Position numbers and translations under genes: made by a program. A stretch of 64,000 nt of DNA, taken from contig CAVSSS010000031.1 in assembly GCA_963730555.1 (NCBI GenBank), positions 186,001 to 250,000 of the forward strand. Reading direction: 5' to 3'. Below the pieces are notes generated by a model. The model had not been told where the DNA came from and did not search any database. It worked only from the letters and a program-made list of their open reading frames with translations. Source of the stretch: Roseiarcus sp963730555. Lineage in GTDB: Bacteria; Pseudomonadota; Alphaproteobacteria; Rhizobiales; Beijerinckiaceae. Positions 44,260 through 52,955 of the stretch are shown here, one piece after another. Each line of letters opens with the position of its first letter. The stretch's first letter is position 1.

Positions 44260-45448
44260 ATGCCGTCACGTTCAGTGGTGATCGCGGAGCCTGTCCGCAC
44301 AGCAATCGGCGCCTTTGGCGGAACCTTAAAGGATGTGCCGGCGCCGGACCTCGGCGCCGTCGCCATCCGCGCCGCGGTCGAGCGGGCCGGGCTCAAGCCC
44401 GACGAGATCGAGACCGTGGCGATGGGCAATGTTGTACAGGCCGGGGCCAAGATGAACCCCGCCCGTCAGGCAGCAGTCCAAGCGGGCCTGCCGGTGACGG
44501 TCCCGGCCATGACCGTGAACCGCGTCTGCGGTTCCGGCGCGCAAGCGATTGTGTCCGCGGCGCAGGAGATCCTTTTGGGTAACGCCAATGCCGCCGTCGC
44601 GGGCGGCATGGAGAACATGGATCAGGCGCCTTATCTCGTGCAGCGCGGTCGCTGGGGCTATCGCCTAGGCGACGGACAGCTTTACGACAGCGTGCTTCGC
44701 GACGGGCTCAACGACGCCTTCTCCGGGGAACACTCGGGCTGGCACACCGAGGATCTGGTCGAGAAATATCAGGTGACGCGCGAAGCCCAGGATGAGTGGG
44801 CCTTACGCTCGCAACAGCGCTTCGCGCGCGCGCAAAGCGCGGGACATTTCAAGTCGCAGATCGCGGCGGTCCAAGTTCCTGGCAAGAAGGGGCCAACGCA
44901 ATTCGATCAGGACGAAGCCAATCGTCCCGACACCACGATCGAGGCGCTGGCGCGATTAAAGCCGGCCTTTCGCCCCCGACGGCGCCATCACCGCTGGCAA
45001 TGCCCCCGGCCTCAACGACGCAGCGGCCGCCATGGTGCTCGCGGATGAAGACTGGGCCGAGAAGCGCGGCCTTGAGCCGAGTGCGCGGCTCGTCGCCTAC
45101 GGCATAGCGGCGGTCGAGCCTGGAATGTTCGGATTGGGACCGGTTCCCGCCGTCAGGCAGGCGTTGCACCGCGCCCGATGGGAGATCGGCTCGATCGAGC
45201 GGGCGGAGATCAATGAGGCGTTCGCGGCGATCGCCATTGTCGTCGCGCGCGAGCTCGGATTGTCGGACGAAATCGTCAATGTCGACGGCGGCGCGGTCGC
45301 CCACGGCCATCCGATCGGGGCGACCGGCGCGGTGCTGACCACGAAGCTCATCCACTCGATGCGCCGCGACGGTCTGAGGCGCGGCCTCGTCACTTTGTGC
45401 ATCGGCGGGGGCCAGGGCATCGCGCTCGCGATCGAGACGCTGCACTAG
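44260..45448 (+). CDS. Thiolase (acetyl-CoA C-acetyltransferase family), frameshifted near 44980
   Basis: ATG 44260 opens a thiolase with the acylation Cys in NRVCGSGAQAIVSAAQ (about residue 90), then GGMENMDQAPYL. At about 44975-44985 one base is lost: ARLKPAF must join to PDGAITAGNAPGLNDAAAAM in the next frame. The C-terminal catalytic blocks EINEAF, GGAVAHGHPIGATGA and CIGGGQGIAL are intact. Corrected length about 396, normal for the family. It condenses or cleaves beta-ketoacyl-CoA. It follows the SDR gene and may share its MarR-controlled promoter. A sequence error is likely because everything else is conserved. Confidence 0.88.
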
Positions 45449-45466
45449 CGGCGAGGAGGTAGAGAG

Positions 45467-46207
45467 ATGACCGAGCGCCACCTTGAGGACTCCGCAGTCC
45501 GGGAGAAGCTGTCGCGTCGCTCATTGGTCGCGCGCGCGACGTTCTTCGGAGCGGCGATGGCCGCGATTGGCGATGTCGCCAAAGCTCAGGAGGCAGGCTC
45601 TGGCAGCTACAGCAACGCCGCAATCGCTTTGCCTGACAGCAGCGGGCCTACGAAAACCCGCGAGGAGCAAATCCGTGCGGTCAGAATTGCACGCGCCATG
45701 CGAGCAGGGCCGTCCGTGATTACCGAGCACGCGACGGTCGCCGAGATGGATAAGCAAGGTCGCATGACCGAGGTCTTGAGAAAGGGCGCGAAAGAGTGGG
45801 TCTGCATGCCCGGCAATGAAGATGCCGTCGGCGATCCGCCGATGTGTGTCGACGCCTTGGGCATGCAGTGGTTCAAGGATTTGCTTGAAGGCAAGCCCCA
45901 GCCGACCAACCCGGCGCCGGGGCTTTGCTACATGCTCTGTGGCGCGACGCAGCACAGCAACACGCAGGCCCATGACAGAACGAGCCCCGCCATACCGATT
46001 GGCCCGCACTGGATGATCCTCTGGCCCTTCGACGCCAATCATTGCGGACTGCCGACGACAGTCCGAGACGCCGGCGCCTGGATCATGTTCGCCGGGACGC
46101 CTTACGCATATCTGCATGTTTGCGGGACGCCCTGGGCGGGCAATGAATATACGCCTGGCGACGAAGCTGTCTGGACGATGCGCTATCAGAAGCGAACTGC
46201 CGGCTGA
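45467..46207 (+). CDS. Exported protein of unknown function (Tat-like signal)
   Basis: A 246-residue protein 19 bases after the thiolase stop with a GGAGG ribosome site. The N-terminus REKLSRRSLVARATFFGAAMAAIGDVAKAQ looks like a twin-arginine or Sec signal peptide. The mature part has several Cys and His residues (EWVCMPGN, PPMCVDALGMQWF, GLCYMLCGATQHSNT, GPHWMILWPFDANHCGLP, AYLHVCGTPW), suggesting a metal-binding or disulfide-stabilised periplasmic protein. I do not recognise the family. Its position suggests it may belong to the SDR-thiolase transcript. Confidence 0.7.
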   Translation: MTERHLEDSAVREKLSRRSLVARATFFGAAMAAIGDVAKAQEAGSGSYSNAAIALPDSSGPTKTREEQIRAVRIARAMRAGPSVITEHATVAEMDKQGRMTEVLRKGAKEWVCMPGNEDAVGDPPMCVDALGMQWFKDLLEGKPQPTNPAPGLCYMLCGATQHSNTQAHDRTSPAIPIGPHWMILWPFDANHCGLPTTVRDAGAWIMFAGTPYAYLHVCGTPWAGNEYTPGDEAVWTMRYQKRTAG

Positions 46208-46240
46208 CGGACCACAGAGGCGAGCAGAATCGCTAGCCAC

Positions 46241-46984
46241 TCAGGCGCGCGCGAATACCTCGGCTCGCGCTTCGACGATGTCCTCGATCATGTCCTCGGT
46301 GGCGAAGGGCGCGAGCGCTTCGCGCATGGCGCTCTTCATCACTGGAACCTCGTCGCCGATCCGGTCCGATGACGAAGTCGACATCCACAGCACGCGTTCG
46401 ACCAGGCGCTCGACCGGAACAGCGTAGGTCCCCTCGACCCGGATAGCTCCGGTCCGGATGAACGGGCCATCGGCGAAGAAGCCATGATGGTCGCGCGACG
46501 GCCGATCGCCCTTCCAGCGATCGCGCACCGCGTTGAAAGTCTTGAGCCATGGATTGCGCCCGTCTTTGACGCTCGTTGCGCCGCAGATCAAAACCCGGCC
46601 GCGCGGGGCAAGAACGCGGTCGAGCACCGCTCGCGCGGGCTCCGGTTCGAGCCAGTGGATCGCGCGGCCGATGGTGACAATATCGAATGCGTCGAGCTTC
46701 GCTGCGACGTTCTCGAAGCGGCCCTCGATGAAACTGACTGAAACGTGGGCGCGCCTAGCCGCTGCGCGAGCGGCCTCGACCATACCCGGCTCTGGATCGA
46801 CTCCCAGAGCCTCCCGGCAATAGGGCGCAAAGCCGATCGCCAGAATGCCCGGCCCAGCGCCGATATCGAGCAAGCGCTGACTTCGGTCGAGACCGAGCTC
46901 CAGCGCAACGGACTTGAAGAACCGCGCGCCATAAGTCGGCCGGGCGCCCTCATAATACGCGACGGTGGAGGCGAAGCGTCCCAT
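46241..46984 (-). CDS. Class I SAM-dependent methyltransferase
   Basis: A 247-residue protein with SAM-binding motif I LLDIGAGPGILAIGFA (about residue 36), motif II GVDPEPGMVEAARA and the post-motif block FDIVTIGRAIHWLEPEPARAVL. This matches the Methyltransf_11/25 type. The acceptor is unknown. It is convergent with the exported-protein gene and has no clear operon partner. Confidence 0.88.
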   Translation of the reverse strand: MGRFASTVAYYEGARPTYGARFFKSVALELGLDRSQRLLDIGAGPGILAIGFAPYCREALGVDPEPGMVEAARAAARRAHVSVSFIEGRFENVAAKLDAFDIVTIGRAIHWLEPEPARAVLDRVLAPRGRVLICGATSVKDGRNPWLKTFNAVRDRWKGDRPSRDHHGFFADGPFIRTGAIRVEGTYAVPVERLVERVLWMSTSSSDRIGDEVPVMKSAMREALAPFATEDMIEDIVEARAEVFARA

Positions 46985-47149
46985 GGCGATCCTTGCAGCG
47001 TCGATCGCGACGGCAGGTCAGAACCATGCGACCGGGGTTGAACGTGGCGGGCGTCAACATTGCGTCTTCAACTCCACGCGATCTCTGGAACCCACGAGGG
47101 TCTCAAGGGTTTGTTCGCCGAGGGGTTGAGAACCCATAAGGAGGACATG

Positions 47150-47458
47150 ATGTCACGTTTAGCACTTCTTGCGACCGCAGTTTCGTTAACTCTCGGAGCG
47201 ACACCCGCTTTCGCGACCTTCAGCGACTATAATGGCAACGATACGGTGGCTACTCAGGAGCAGGGGAACACGGCGGCCGTCGGCCAGATGGCGCCCGGTT
47301 ACGCCGGGTGGAACAATGCCCCTCCCGTGATTGGACCGGTGATCGGGGTGGTGACGGCGCCGTTCGCGATGACGACAGGCCGCTGGGCCCAGCCCAACCC
47401 GACATGTGGCCTGTACCACGACTTCAACGGACGATATACGTCCCTCTGCGGACTGTAA
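47150..47458 (+). CDS. Small secreted protein of unknown function
   Basis: ATG 47150 is 5 bases after AAGGAGG. The product of 102 residues has a signal peptide (MSRLALLATAVSLTLGATPAFA) and a mature part of about 80 residues rich in Asn, Gly, Pro and Thr (FSDYNGNDTVATQEQGNTA, PPVIGPVIGVVTAPFAM), ending YTSLCGL with two Cys. I do not recognise it. It is a single-gene unit closed by a hairpin at 47487. Confidence 0.7.
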   Translation: MSRLALLATAVSLTLGATPAFATFSDYNGNDTVATQEQGNTAAVGQMAPGYAGWNNAPPVIGPVIGVVTAPFAMTTGRWAQPNPTCGLYHDFNGRYTSLCGL

Positions 47459-47486
47459 GCCCGATCCTGGCAAGCTAAGAGAATAC

Positions 47487-47515
47487 AAGCCGCTCCTGCT
47501 TCCGTAGGGGCGGCT
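47487..47515 (+). terminator. Hairpin terminator
   Basis: AAGCCGCTCCT and AGGGGCGGCTT pair around a short loop, about 30 bases after the small secreted-protein stop. The following GCTGTTGCG has few T residues. It may serve both convergent genes. Confidence 0.6.
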
Positions 47516-47539
47516 TGCTGTTGCGTAGGCCTTACCCTG

Positions 47540-48286
47540 TTAACGCTGTCCGCCGGACGCCGAGATGCGCTCGCCGGTCAGCCATGACGATTGGTCTGAG
47601 GCCAGGAATAGCGCCACTCGCGCAATGTCATCCGGCTGACCCATGCGGCCCATCGGCATGACCATGCCCATCGCCTTGGCGGTCTCCATTGTAAGCCCCA
47701 TGGTTTTTGTGCCCTCGGTTTCGGTCGCTCCTGGCGCGATCGCGTTGACGCGGATTTTCTTCGGCGCAAGTTCGACGGCGAGCGCCCGCGTGATGGTGTC
47801 GACCGCCGCCTTCGAAGACGAATAGACGACCGAGTTCGGCACCGGGTTCACGCTCGCGAGGGTGCTGAGGTTGATGATGCTGCCACCCGCTCCGTCGAAG
47901 GCCGCGACCGCTTCCTTGCTGGCGAGCAGTGTTCCCAACACATTGGTGCCGAACTGCCGCTCAATATCCTCCTCCGTCACCGCCTCGATTGGCGCAAATG
48001 AAAACACACCCGCGTTATTAACGAGGATCGAGGGCGCGCCGAGTTTCGTCTTCGTCTCGGCAAACAGGCGCTTGACGTCTACGCCTTTGGCCACGCTCGC
48101 CTGAATCGCGAGCGCCTTGCCGCCCTTGCGGACGATCTCATCGACAACGCGATCGGCGCCGGCCTTATCAGACGCATAATTAATGGCGACCGCCGCCCCC
48201 GCCTCTGCAAAGCGGCGCGCGATCGCCGCGCCAATCCCTTTTGACGCTCCCGTCACGATCGCCACCTTCCCGCTGAGTTCGCCCAT
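47540..48286 (-). CDS. Short-chain dehydrogenase/reductase (3-ketoacyl reductase-like)
   Basis: Start at ATG 48286 after AAGGAGTACGGAA; 248 residues. Motifs: TGASKGIGAAIARRFAEAG, NNAGVFSF, INLSTLASV and the YSSSKAAVDTITRAL catalytic pair, ending GERISASGGQR. It is a classical FabG-like SDR common in Rhizobiales. It diverges from the LysR gene at 48411, whose product probably regulates it. The open frame continues upstream of 48286 without family resemblance. Confidence 0.88.
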   Translation of the reverse strand: MGELSGKVAIVTGASKGIGAAIARRFAEAGAAVAINYASDKAGADRVVDEIVRKGGKALAIQASVAKGVDVKRLFAETKTKLGAPSILVNNAGVFSFAPIEAVTEEDIERQFGTNVLGTLLASKEAVAAFDGAGGSIINLSTLASVNPVPNSVVYSSSKAAVDTITRALAVELAPKKIRVNAIAPGATETEGTKTMGLTMETAKAMGMVMPMGRMGQPDDIARVALFLASDQSSWLTGERISASGGQR

Positions 48287-48410
48287 TTCCGTACTCCTTA
48301 TCCCTGCCGCCGCCAGAATTGGCGCTGGCAGGCTTTGAGGACCACGAGGTAAGTGATGCGCGCTACGGCAGGTACCGCGCCGATCACGATATGATATATT
48401 CGTTTTCAGC

Positions 48411-49385
48411 ATGAGTGATCGGCTCCAGCAGCTCGCGTTGTTCCTACGCACGGTCGAAAGCGGAAGCTTCTCCAAGGCCGCGCGCGAATTCGGTCTCACT
48501 CAACCCTCTGTGTCGCGCGCCATCGCGGCGATCGAGCATCGCTTGGGCGTCAAGCTTCTGGTCCGAACCACCCGGCAAGTCTCGGCCACCGAGGCGGGCG
48601 AGGCGTTGCTTACTCGCGCGCGCGACGCCCTGCTCGCAGTCGATGAGGCGGAGGGCGCGGCGCGCGGGGCCGACCATCTTTCCGGCGTGCTGCGCGTCGC
48701 CTTGCCGCCGCGCTACGGCGTCTGGCGCATCGTGCCATTGCTTCCGGCGTTTGCCGCCAAACACCCGCTGCTCAAGATCGATCTCATGATGTCGGATCGC
48801 TACGAGAATCTGATCGCCGAAGGGGCCGACCTCGCGCTCAGGATCGGCGACTTGCCAGATTCGAGCTTCATCGCCCGAAAGCTCGAGAGCGCACGGCGCC
48901 TTTTCATAGCATCGCCATCTTATCTCGCCCGCCGCGGATCGCCCGCGCGCCTCGCCGATCTTGCGCGGCATGACCTCATCAGCGGCCCGACCGACGCCGG
49001 CGACCAGACTTGGGTCGCGCGCCGCAACGGACGAGTGGAGCGTCAGGCCATCAGTCCCCGCATCCATTCGCGCTCCGCGACTGGCGTCGTCGCCTGCGTG
49101 GTTGCAGGACTCGGCATCGCGACGGGATCAAGCTGGATGTGCGCGGATGCGCTCGATTCAGGCGAGGCGGTCGAGATTCTCACCGACTATACGCTCGAAC
49201 CAGTCACGGCCTATGTCGTCTTCCCCGGGGGCCGCAGGCCGTCGCAACGCGCGCGCGCCTTCAGCGATTATCTGGAGCAGGCTCTGGCCGTGATCGGGGA
49301 AAAGCGGCGGCCGTCTCGTGACCTGGAACAAACAGCCGGCGGGCCCAGCCGATCAGCACGGTCTCAACCGTTGCGGAACGCGTAG
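48411..49385 (+). CDS. LysR family transcriptional regulator
   Basis: A 324-residue LysR with winged helix LALFLRTVESGSFSKAAREF, QPSVSRAIAAIEHRLG, and the CrgA/DsdC-type effector domain (GVLRVALPPRYG, VACVVAGLGIATGS, TDYTLEPVTAYVVFPGGRRPS). It is divergent from an SDR gene across a 125-bp gap, so it is the likely regulator of that gene. Its last 22 bases overlap the 3' end of acdS on the opposite strand. The final 25 residues (RDLEQTAGGPSRSARSQPL) look like read-through beyond a normal LysR end. Confidence 0.9.
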   Translation: MSDRLQQLALFLRTVESGSFSKAAREFGLTQPSVSRAIAAIEHRLGVKLLVRTTRQVSATEAGEALLTRARDALLAVDEAEGAARGADHLSGVLRVALPPRYGVWRIVPLLPAFAAKHPLLKIDLMMSDRYENLIAEGADLALRIGDLPDSSFIARKLESARRLFIASPSYLARRGSPARLADLARHDLISGPTDAGDQTWVARRNGRVERQAISPRIHSRSATGVVACVVAGLGIATGSSWMCADALDSGEAVEILTDYTLEPVTAYVVFPGGRRPSQRARAFSDYLEQALAVIGEKRRPSRDLEQTAGGPSRSARSQPLRNA

Positions 49386-50377
49386 GCGTAGCCGTTGAGC
49401 GCGGGCGCGCCGCCGAGATGCGCGTAGAGCACCTTCGATCCCTTGGGAAAAAAACCCATCCGCGTGAGATCAATCATGCCCTGCATCGATTTGCCTTCGT
49501 AAACCGGATCCGTGATCATGCCTTCGAGCCGCGCGACAAGACGGATCGCCTGCTTGGTCTCCTTCGACGGCACGCCATAGAGGGGATAGGCGTAGTCCTC
49601 TACCAGCACGACGTCGTCGTCAGCGATGTCCTGGCCAAGCTCGACCAGTTTTGCGGTCTTGCGCGCGATATCGAGCACCTGGGCTTTCGTCTGCTGTGGC
49701 GTGGCCGACGCGTCGATCCCGATCACCTTGCGCTGGCGACCGTCCTTGGCGAAACCCACGACCATGCCCGCGTGAGTCGAGCCGGTCACCGTGCATACGA
49801 GAATATAGTCGAAGGCGAATCCGAGCTCGCGCTCCTGCGCGCGCACCTCTTCGGCGAAACCGACGTAGCCCAGCCCGCCGTATTTGTGCACCGAGGCGCC
49901 TGCGGGGATCGCGTAGGGCCGCCCGCCCTGGGCCTCGACGTCCTTCAGCGCGTCCTCCCAACTTTTGCGAATGCCGATATCGAAACCGTCGTCGACTAGC
50001 CTGACGTCGGCGCCCATGATGCGGCTCAGTAAAATGTTGCCGACTCGATCGTAGACCGCATCCTCATGCGGGACCCAGGCCTCCTGCACCAGCCGGCATT
50101 TCATCCCGATCTTGGCCGCGACTGCAGCCACTTGGCGCGTGTGGTTCGACTGCACGCCGCCGATCGTGACCAGCGTGTCGGCGTTCGAGCGAAGCGCGTC
50201 GGGAATGATGTATTCGAGCTTGCGCAGCTTGTTGCCGCCGAACGCTAGGCCCGAATTGCAATCGTCGCGCTTGGCGTAGATCTCGACATGATCGCCAAGA
50301 TGCGCGCTCAGGCGCTTGAGCCTTTCGATCGGCGTCGGACTGAAGGTGAGCGGATAGCGTTCGAATTTTTCCAGCAT
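49364..50377 (-). CDS. acdS: AcdS, 1-aminocyclopropane-1-carboxylate deaminase
   Basis: A 337-residue PLP enzyme matching AcdS over its full length: MLEKFERYPLTF, DDCNSGLAFGGNKLRKLEY (PLP lysine about 50), TIGGVQSNHTRQVAAVAA, RLVQEAWVPHEDAVYDRVGN, AIPAGASVHKYGGLGYVGFA and CTVTGSTHAGM. The residues that separate ACC deaminase from D-cysteine desulfhydrase are of the deaminase type: ITDPVYEGKSMQG (Tyr-Glu) and LGGAPALNGY (Leu). It cleaves ACC, the plant ethylene precursor, to ammonia and 2-oxobutyrate. This suggests plant or soil association. No AcdR (Lrp-type) regulator is adjacent. Confidence 0.94.
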   Translation of the reverse strand: MLEKFERYPLTFSPTPIERLKRLSAHLGDHVEIYAKRDDCNSGLAFGGNKLRKLEYIIPDALRSNADTLVTIGGVQSNHTRQVAAVAAKIGMKCRLVQEAWVPHEDAVYDRVGNILLSRIMGADVRLVDDGFDIGIRKSWEDALKDVEAQGGRPYAIPAGASVHKYGGLGYVGFAEEVRAQERELGFAFDYILVCTVTGSTHAGMVVGFAKDGRQRKVIGIDASATPQQTKAQVLDIARKTAKLVELGQDIADDDVVLVEDYAYPLYGVPSKETKQAIRLVARLEGMITDPVYEGKSMQGMIDLTRMGFFPKGSKVLYAHLGGAPALNGYAYAFRNG

Positions 50378-50519
50378 GGCGCCGCGCGAGCTTGAGATCG
50401 AGGCTTGCGATGCTAGACCAAGATGCGTTCAGCTGGAATTCGTTGAATGGCCATTGTTCACGATTATCAGGCCGAATTTCAAGCACCCGCTAAAAGGCGC
50501 AAGTTTGAGGGAACGCTTC

Positions 50520-50954
50520 ATGAGCTCGCCTGCGCAAAAGTCCGTGGTCCAGGCTCAGCCGCTCATCGCGGTGCGCGACGTTCGCGCGAGCAGCCAATGG
50601 TACACGGACTTGCTCGGAGCGGACGCGCTTCCCGATCACCCGCACTGCGACGTCTACGATCGCATCTGGCGTTCTGGCCGATTGCTGCTGCAATTGCACG
50701 CCTGGGGCGCGGAAGAGCACCCCAATCTCGTCAACGCCAACGCAGCGACCCCCGGGCATGGCGTGGTGCTGTGGTTCCAGGTCGACGATTTCGACGCGGT
50801 CGTCGAGCGCGCTCATCGGTTGGGCGCGACGATCGTCGAAGACGCTCATTTCAACCCTGCGCCGCAGCACCGGGAGATCTGGCTCCGCGATGAGGACGGG
50901 TACGTGGTGGTCGTCGCGAGTCCGGACGGCGAAAGCGTTCCTGACCGCCCGTAG
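50520..50954 (+). CDS. Glyoxalase/bleomycin-resistance (VOC) family protein
   Basis: Start at ATG 50520 (MSSPAQKSVVQAQPLIAV), 144 residues. The vicinal-oxygen-chelate fold is evident: AVRDVRASSQWYTDLLGA, HGVVLWFQVDDFDAVVERAHRLGATI and REIWLRDEDGYVVVVASP, with His and Glu as likely metal ligands. It could isomerise, open or sequester a small toxic compound. It is divergent from acdS and just upstream of a MarR-type gene, with a large palindrome between them. Confidence 0.82.
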   Translation: MSSPAQKSVVQAQPLIAVRDVRASSQWYTDLLGADALPDHPHCDVYDRIWRSGRLLLQLHAWGAEEHPNLVNANAATPGHGVVLWFQVDDFDAVVERAHRLGATIVEDAHFNPAPQHREIWLRDEDGYVVVVASPDGESVPDRP

Positions 50955-50986
50955 GCTGCGCACCGCCCCCGGTTATGGCTCTCAAT

Positions 50987-51034
50987 ATCAGTTGACTAGG
51001 AAACTGTTTTGAAATAGTTTCCTTGTCAACTGAT
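50987..51034. promoter_or_regulatory. Large inverted repeat, probable MarR autoregulatory operator
   Basis: ATCAGTTGACTAGGAAACT (50987-51005) and AGTTTCCTTGTCAACTGAT (51016-51034) are 19-base arms with a single mismatch around a 10-base centre. They end right before the GGAGG ribosome site of the MarR gene. It also contains two near-repeats of AGGAAACT/AGTTTCCT. It can be a double operator or an RNA hairpin that masks translation. Confidence 0.7.
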
Positions 51035-51043
51035 GGAGGACAT

Positions 51044-51502
51044 GTGGCGCGCCGAATGGAACTGAGCTCGCTCGAGTCGCATCTCGGCTACTGGCTTCGC
51101 TACGTGTCGAACCACGTGTCGCACGCCTTCGCTCTCAAGCTCGCGGAGGTCGAGGTGACGGTCGCCGAGTGGGTCGTCCTACGCGAGCTTTACGATTCCG
51201 AGAGCGCGCCGAGCGCGCTTGCCGACCGGCTCGGCATGACGCGGGGAGCGATCTCGAAGCTTGCCGACCGCCTGATCGCGAAGGACAAGATCGTCCGGCG
51301 CGCCAACGCCAGTGACCGGAGGTTCCAATCGTTGGCGCTCACCCGTCACGGACGCGCGATCACGCCGAAGCTCGCGGCTTTGGCGGACCACAACGACGCG
51401 GAGTTTTTCGCCGATCTCGATATCGAGACACGCGAGAGGATCTCGGAGGCGATGAAGGACATCGTGCGCCGCAAACGCCTGCGGCGCGCGCCGGTCGACT
51501 GA
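51044..51502 (+). CDS. MarR family transcriptional regulator
   Basis: Start chosen at GTG 51044, 6 bases after GGAGG; about 152 residues. The winged-helix region is ESHLGYWLRYVSNHVSHAFA, VAEWVVLRELYD, SALADRLGMTRGAISKLADRLIAKDKI, with the wing NASDRRFQSLALTRHG. It probably represses itself through the palindrome at 50987-51034, and perhaps the glyoxalase-fold gene. The ligand is unknown. Confidence 0.88.
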   Translation: MARRMELSSLESHLGYWLRYVSNHVSHAFALKLAEVEVTVAEWVVLRELYDSESAPSALADRLGMTRGAISKLADRLIAKDKIVRRANASDRRFQSLALTRHGRAITPKLAALADHNDAEFFADLDIETRERISEAMKDIVRRKRLRRAPVD

Positions 51503-51870
51503 CCGGCTGCGGAGCGCCACACGATGACGAGAGGAGCGATGATATGGACGCCAAGGTGAAAGAGGTTGTGCGCGAGATGAGCGAGGGGTCGGACGAAGAG
51601 CGCATCACGTTTCCGGAAGTCGTGAAGGCGCTGATGGATGTTCATATCGAGCGCTATCACGCCGATCTCGTCGCCGGCCGGAAACCTACTACTTGCCCGA
51701 TGGCGATTTCGAGGAGTTGGCGGTCCATGAATCGCGTCGCGCGGCGATGAGCTTCTCGCCGAAGGCGTGGAGAAGGCCGTCCGCGCCATTCAGCGGCAGG
51801 AGATCGCCTATCGCGAATTCTGCCGCCGGATCGTGGACGAGACGCGGGCTGCGTCGGCTATTTCGTCAGT

Positions 51871-52652
51871 CTAGGCCGTGTGGACGAATTTGATCAAGCA
51901 AAGGCCGGCGGCGAAGCTGACGATTGATCTGAAGTTTCGTTCGGTCTTTTCGCAGCGGAGCGCGACGCGCTTGAAGCGCTTGAGCCGTCCGACGCCCTGC
52001 TCGATGCGTGCGCGGGCTTTGTAGAGGGTGCGGGCGAAGAAGGCTGGCTTGTTCTTTTCGTTGGCCTTGTGCGGGATGACCAGAGCGATGCCACGCGCTC
52101 TTGCGGCGTCCCGATTGGCCTTGCTGGCGTAGCCTTTGTCGCAGATGACGGCGCGCGGCTGAATGTCGGGCCCGATATCGAGCAGGGTTTCGAAGTGACG
52201 CCCGTCGAAGGCTTCGCCGCCGGTCAGGTCGAAGGCGATGATATCCCCGGAGGCGTCCGATTTTGCGTGGATTTTCGTGGTGAAGCCGCCACGCGAGCGC
52301 CCGAGCGCTTGCCCTTCTTGCCCCCCTTTGCTCCAGCCGCCGACACATGAGCGCGCACGACGGTGGAGTCGAACATCTGAATAAGATGGGCCGTGGAGCT
52401 CATGGACGCGAGCGTGTCGAAGAAGGCCTCGAAGACGCCAGCCTTGCTCAAGCGATCGAAGCGCTTCCACACGCTGTTCCAATGACCGAAGCGCTCTGGC
52501 AGAGCGCGCCAGCGAACGTTCTCGACGGTGAAGAAATGAAGCGCCTCGAGGAAGCGGCGGTCGTCGGCGGCCTTCCGTCCACGCCGAGGCAGGCAGGCGC
52601 GGAACACCGCAAGCGTGTGCGCCCAATCGTCCTCATCCGTCTTTGTCGACAT
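51871..52652 (-). CDS. IS427-group transposase, made by -1 frameshifting
   Basis: OrfA (from 52652) reads MSTKTDEDDWAHTLAVFRAC, WRALPERFGHWNSVWKRFDR, MFDSTVVRAHVSAAGAKGG with the first catalytic Asp. OrfB continues in the -1 frame: GRSRGGFTTKIHAKSDASG, AVICDKGYASKANR (second Asp), and YKARARIEQGVGRLKRFKR (Glu). The switch falls at GCAAAGGGGGGCAAG (about 52318-52332), a slippery A-AAG-GGG run as used by this group. The stop codon TAG is completed by the target-site CTAG rather than by the element itself. Confidence 0.9.
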
Positions 52653-52750
52653 TGACTCCGGCCTCTGATTCGGTCGGAGACCTATGAATCATGCCTGATT
52701 CACCGCGGGAATCCCAAAAGCGTCGACTGGCGAAAATTCATCCACATGGC
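51875..52750 (-). mobile_element. IS5-family (IS427-group) insertion sequence, 876 bp
   Basis: The ends are GCCGTGTGGACGAATTT (left) and, on the other strand, GCCATGTGGATGAATTT (right), imperfect inverted repeats. Both are flanked by CTAG (51871-51874 and 52751-52754), the target typical of the IS427 group. Two overlapping ORFs in -1 relation encode the transposase. The element splits the DUF1398-like gene. Confidence 0.9.
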
Positions 52751-52955
52751 CTAGTTGGGCGTCGCGCCGTCTATTATGGCCGCACCGGCGACGAGCACGT
52801 AGAATGGTTTCCCGGCGCCAAGCCGTGACGCCCAATTTGACGCCTTTGCCACATTTAGGAGCAGGCCCTCGCGCCACTTGGGATTAAGAAGCTCATGGCC
52901 TATGAAGGCGGGGGGCGGGCGCGACGCGCCGGGCGGCGCTCAGGACTGGGGCGAC

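Larger units (their letters stand above)
51544..52828 (+). pseudogene. DUF1398-like protein gene, split by an IS element
   Basis: The 5' piece begins MDAKVKEVVREMSEGSDEER and reads through TFPEVVKALMDVHIERYHADL, YYLPDGDFEEL, AEGVEKAVRAIQRQEI and REFCRRIV to GCVGYFVSL. The 3' piece after the IS reads GRRAVYYGRTGDEHVEWFPG then AKP and stop (52826). Deleting the IS and one CTAG joins them as FVSLVGRRAVYYG. This matches DUF1398-type small proteins (about 130 residues). Up to three one-base shifts are also needed in the 5' part (near 51690, 51745 and 51850), so the gene was probably dead or carries several sequence errors. Function unknown. Confidence 0.72.
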
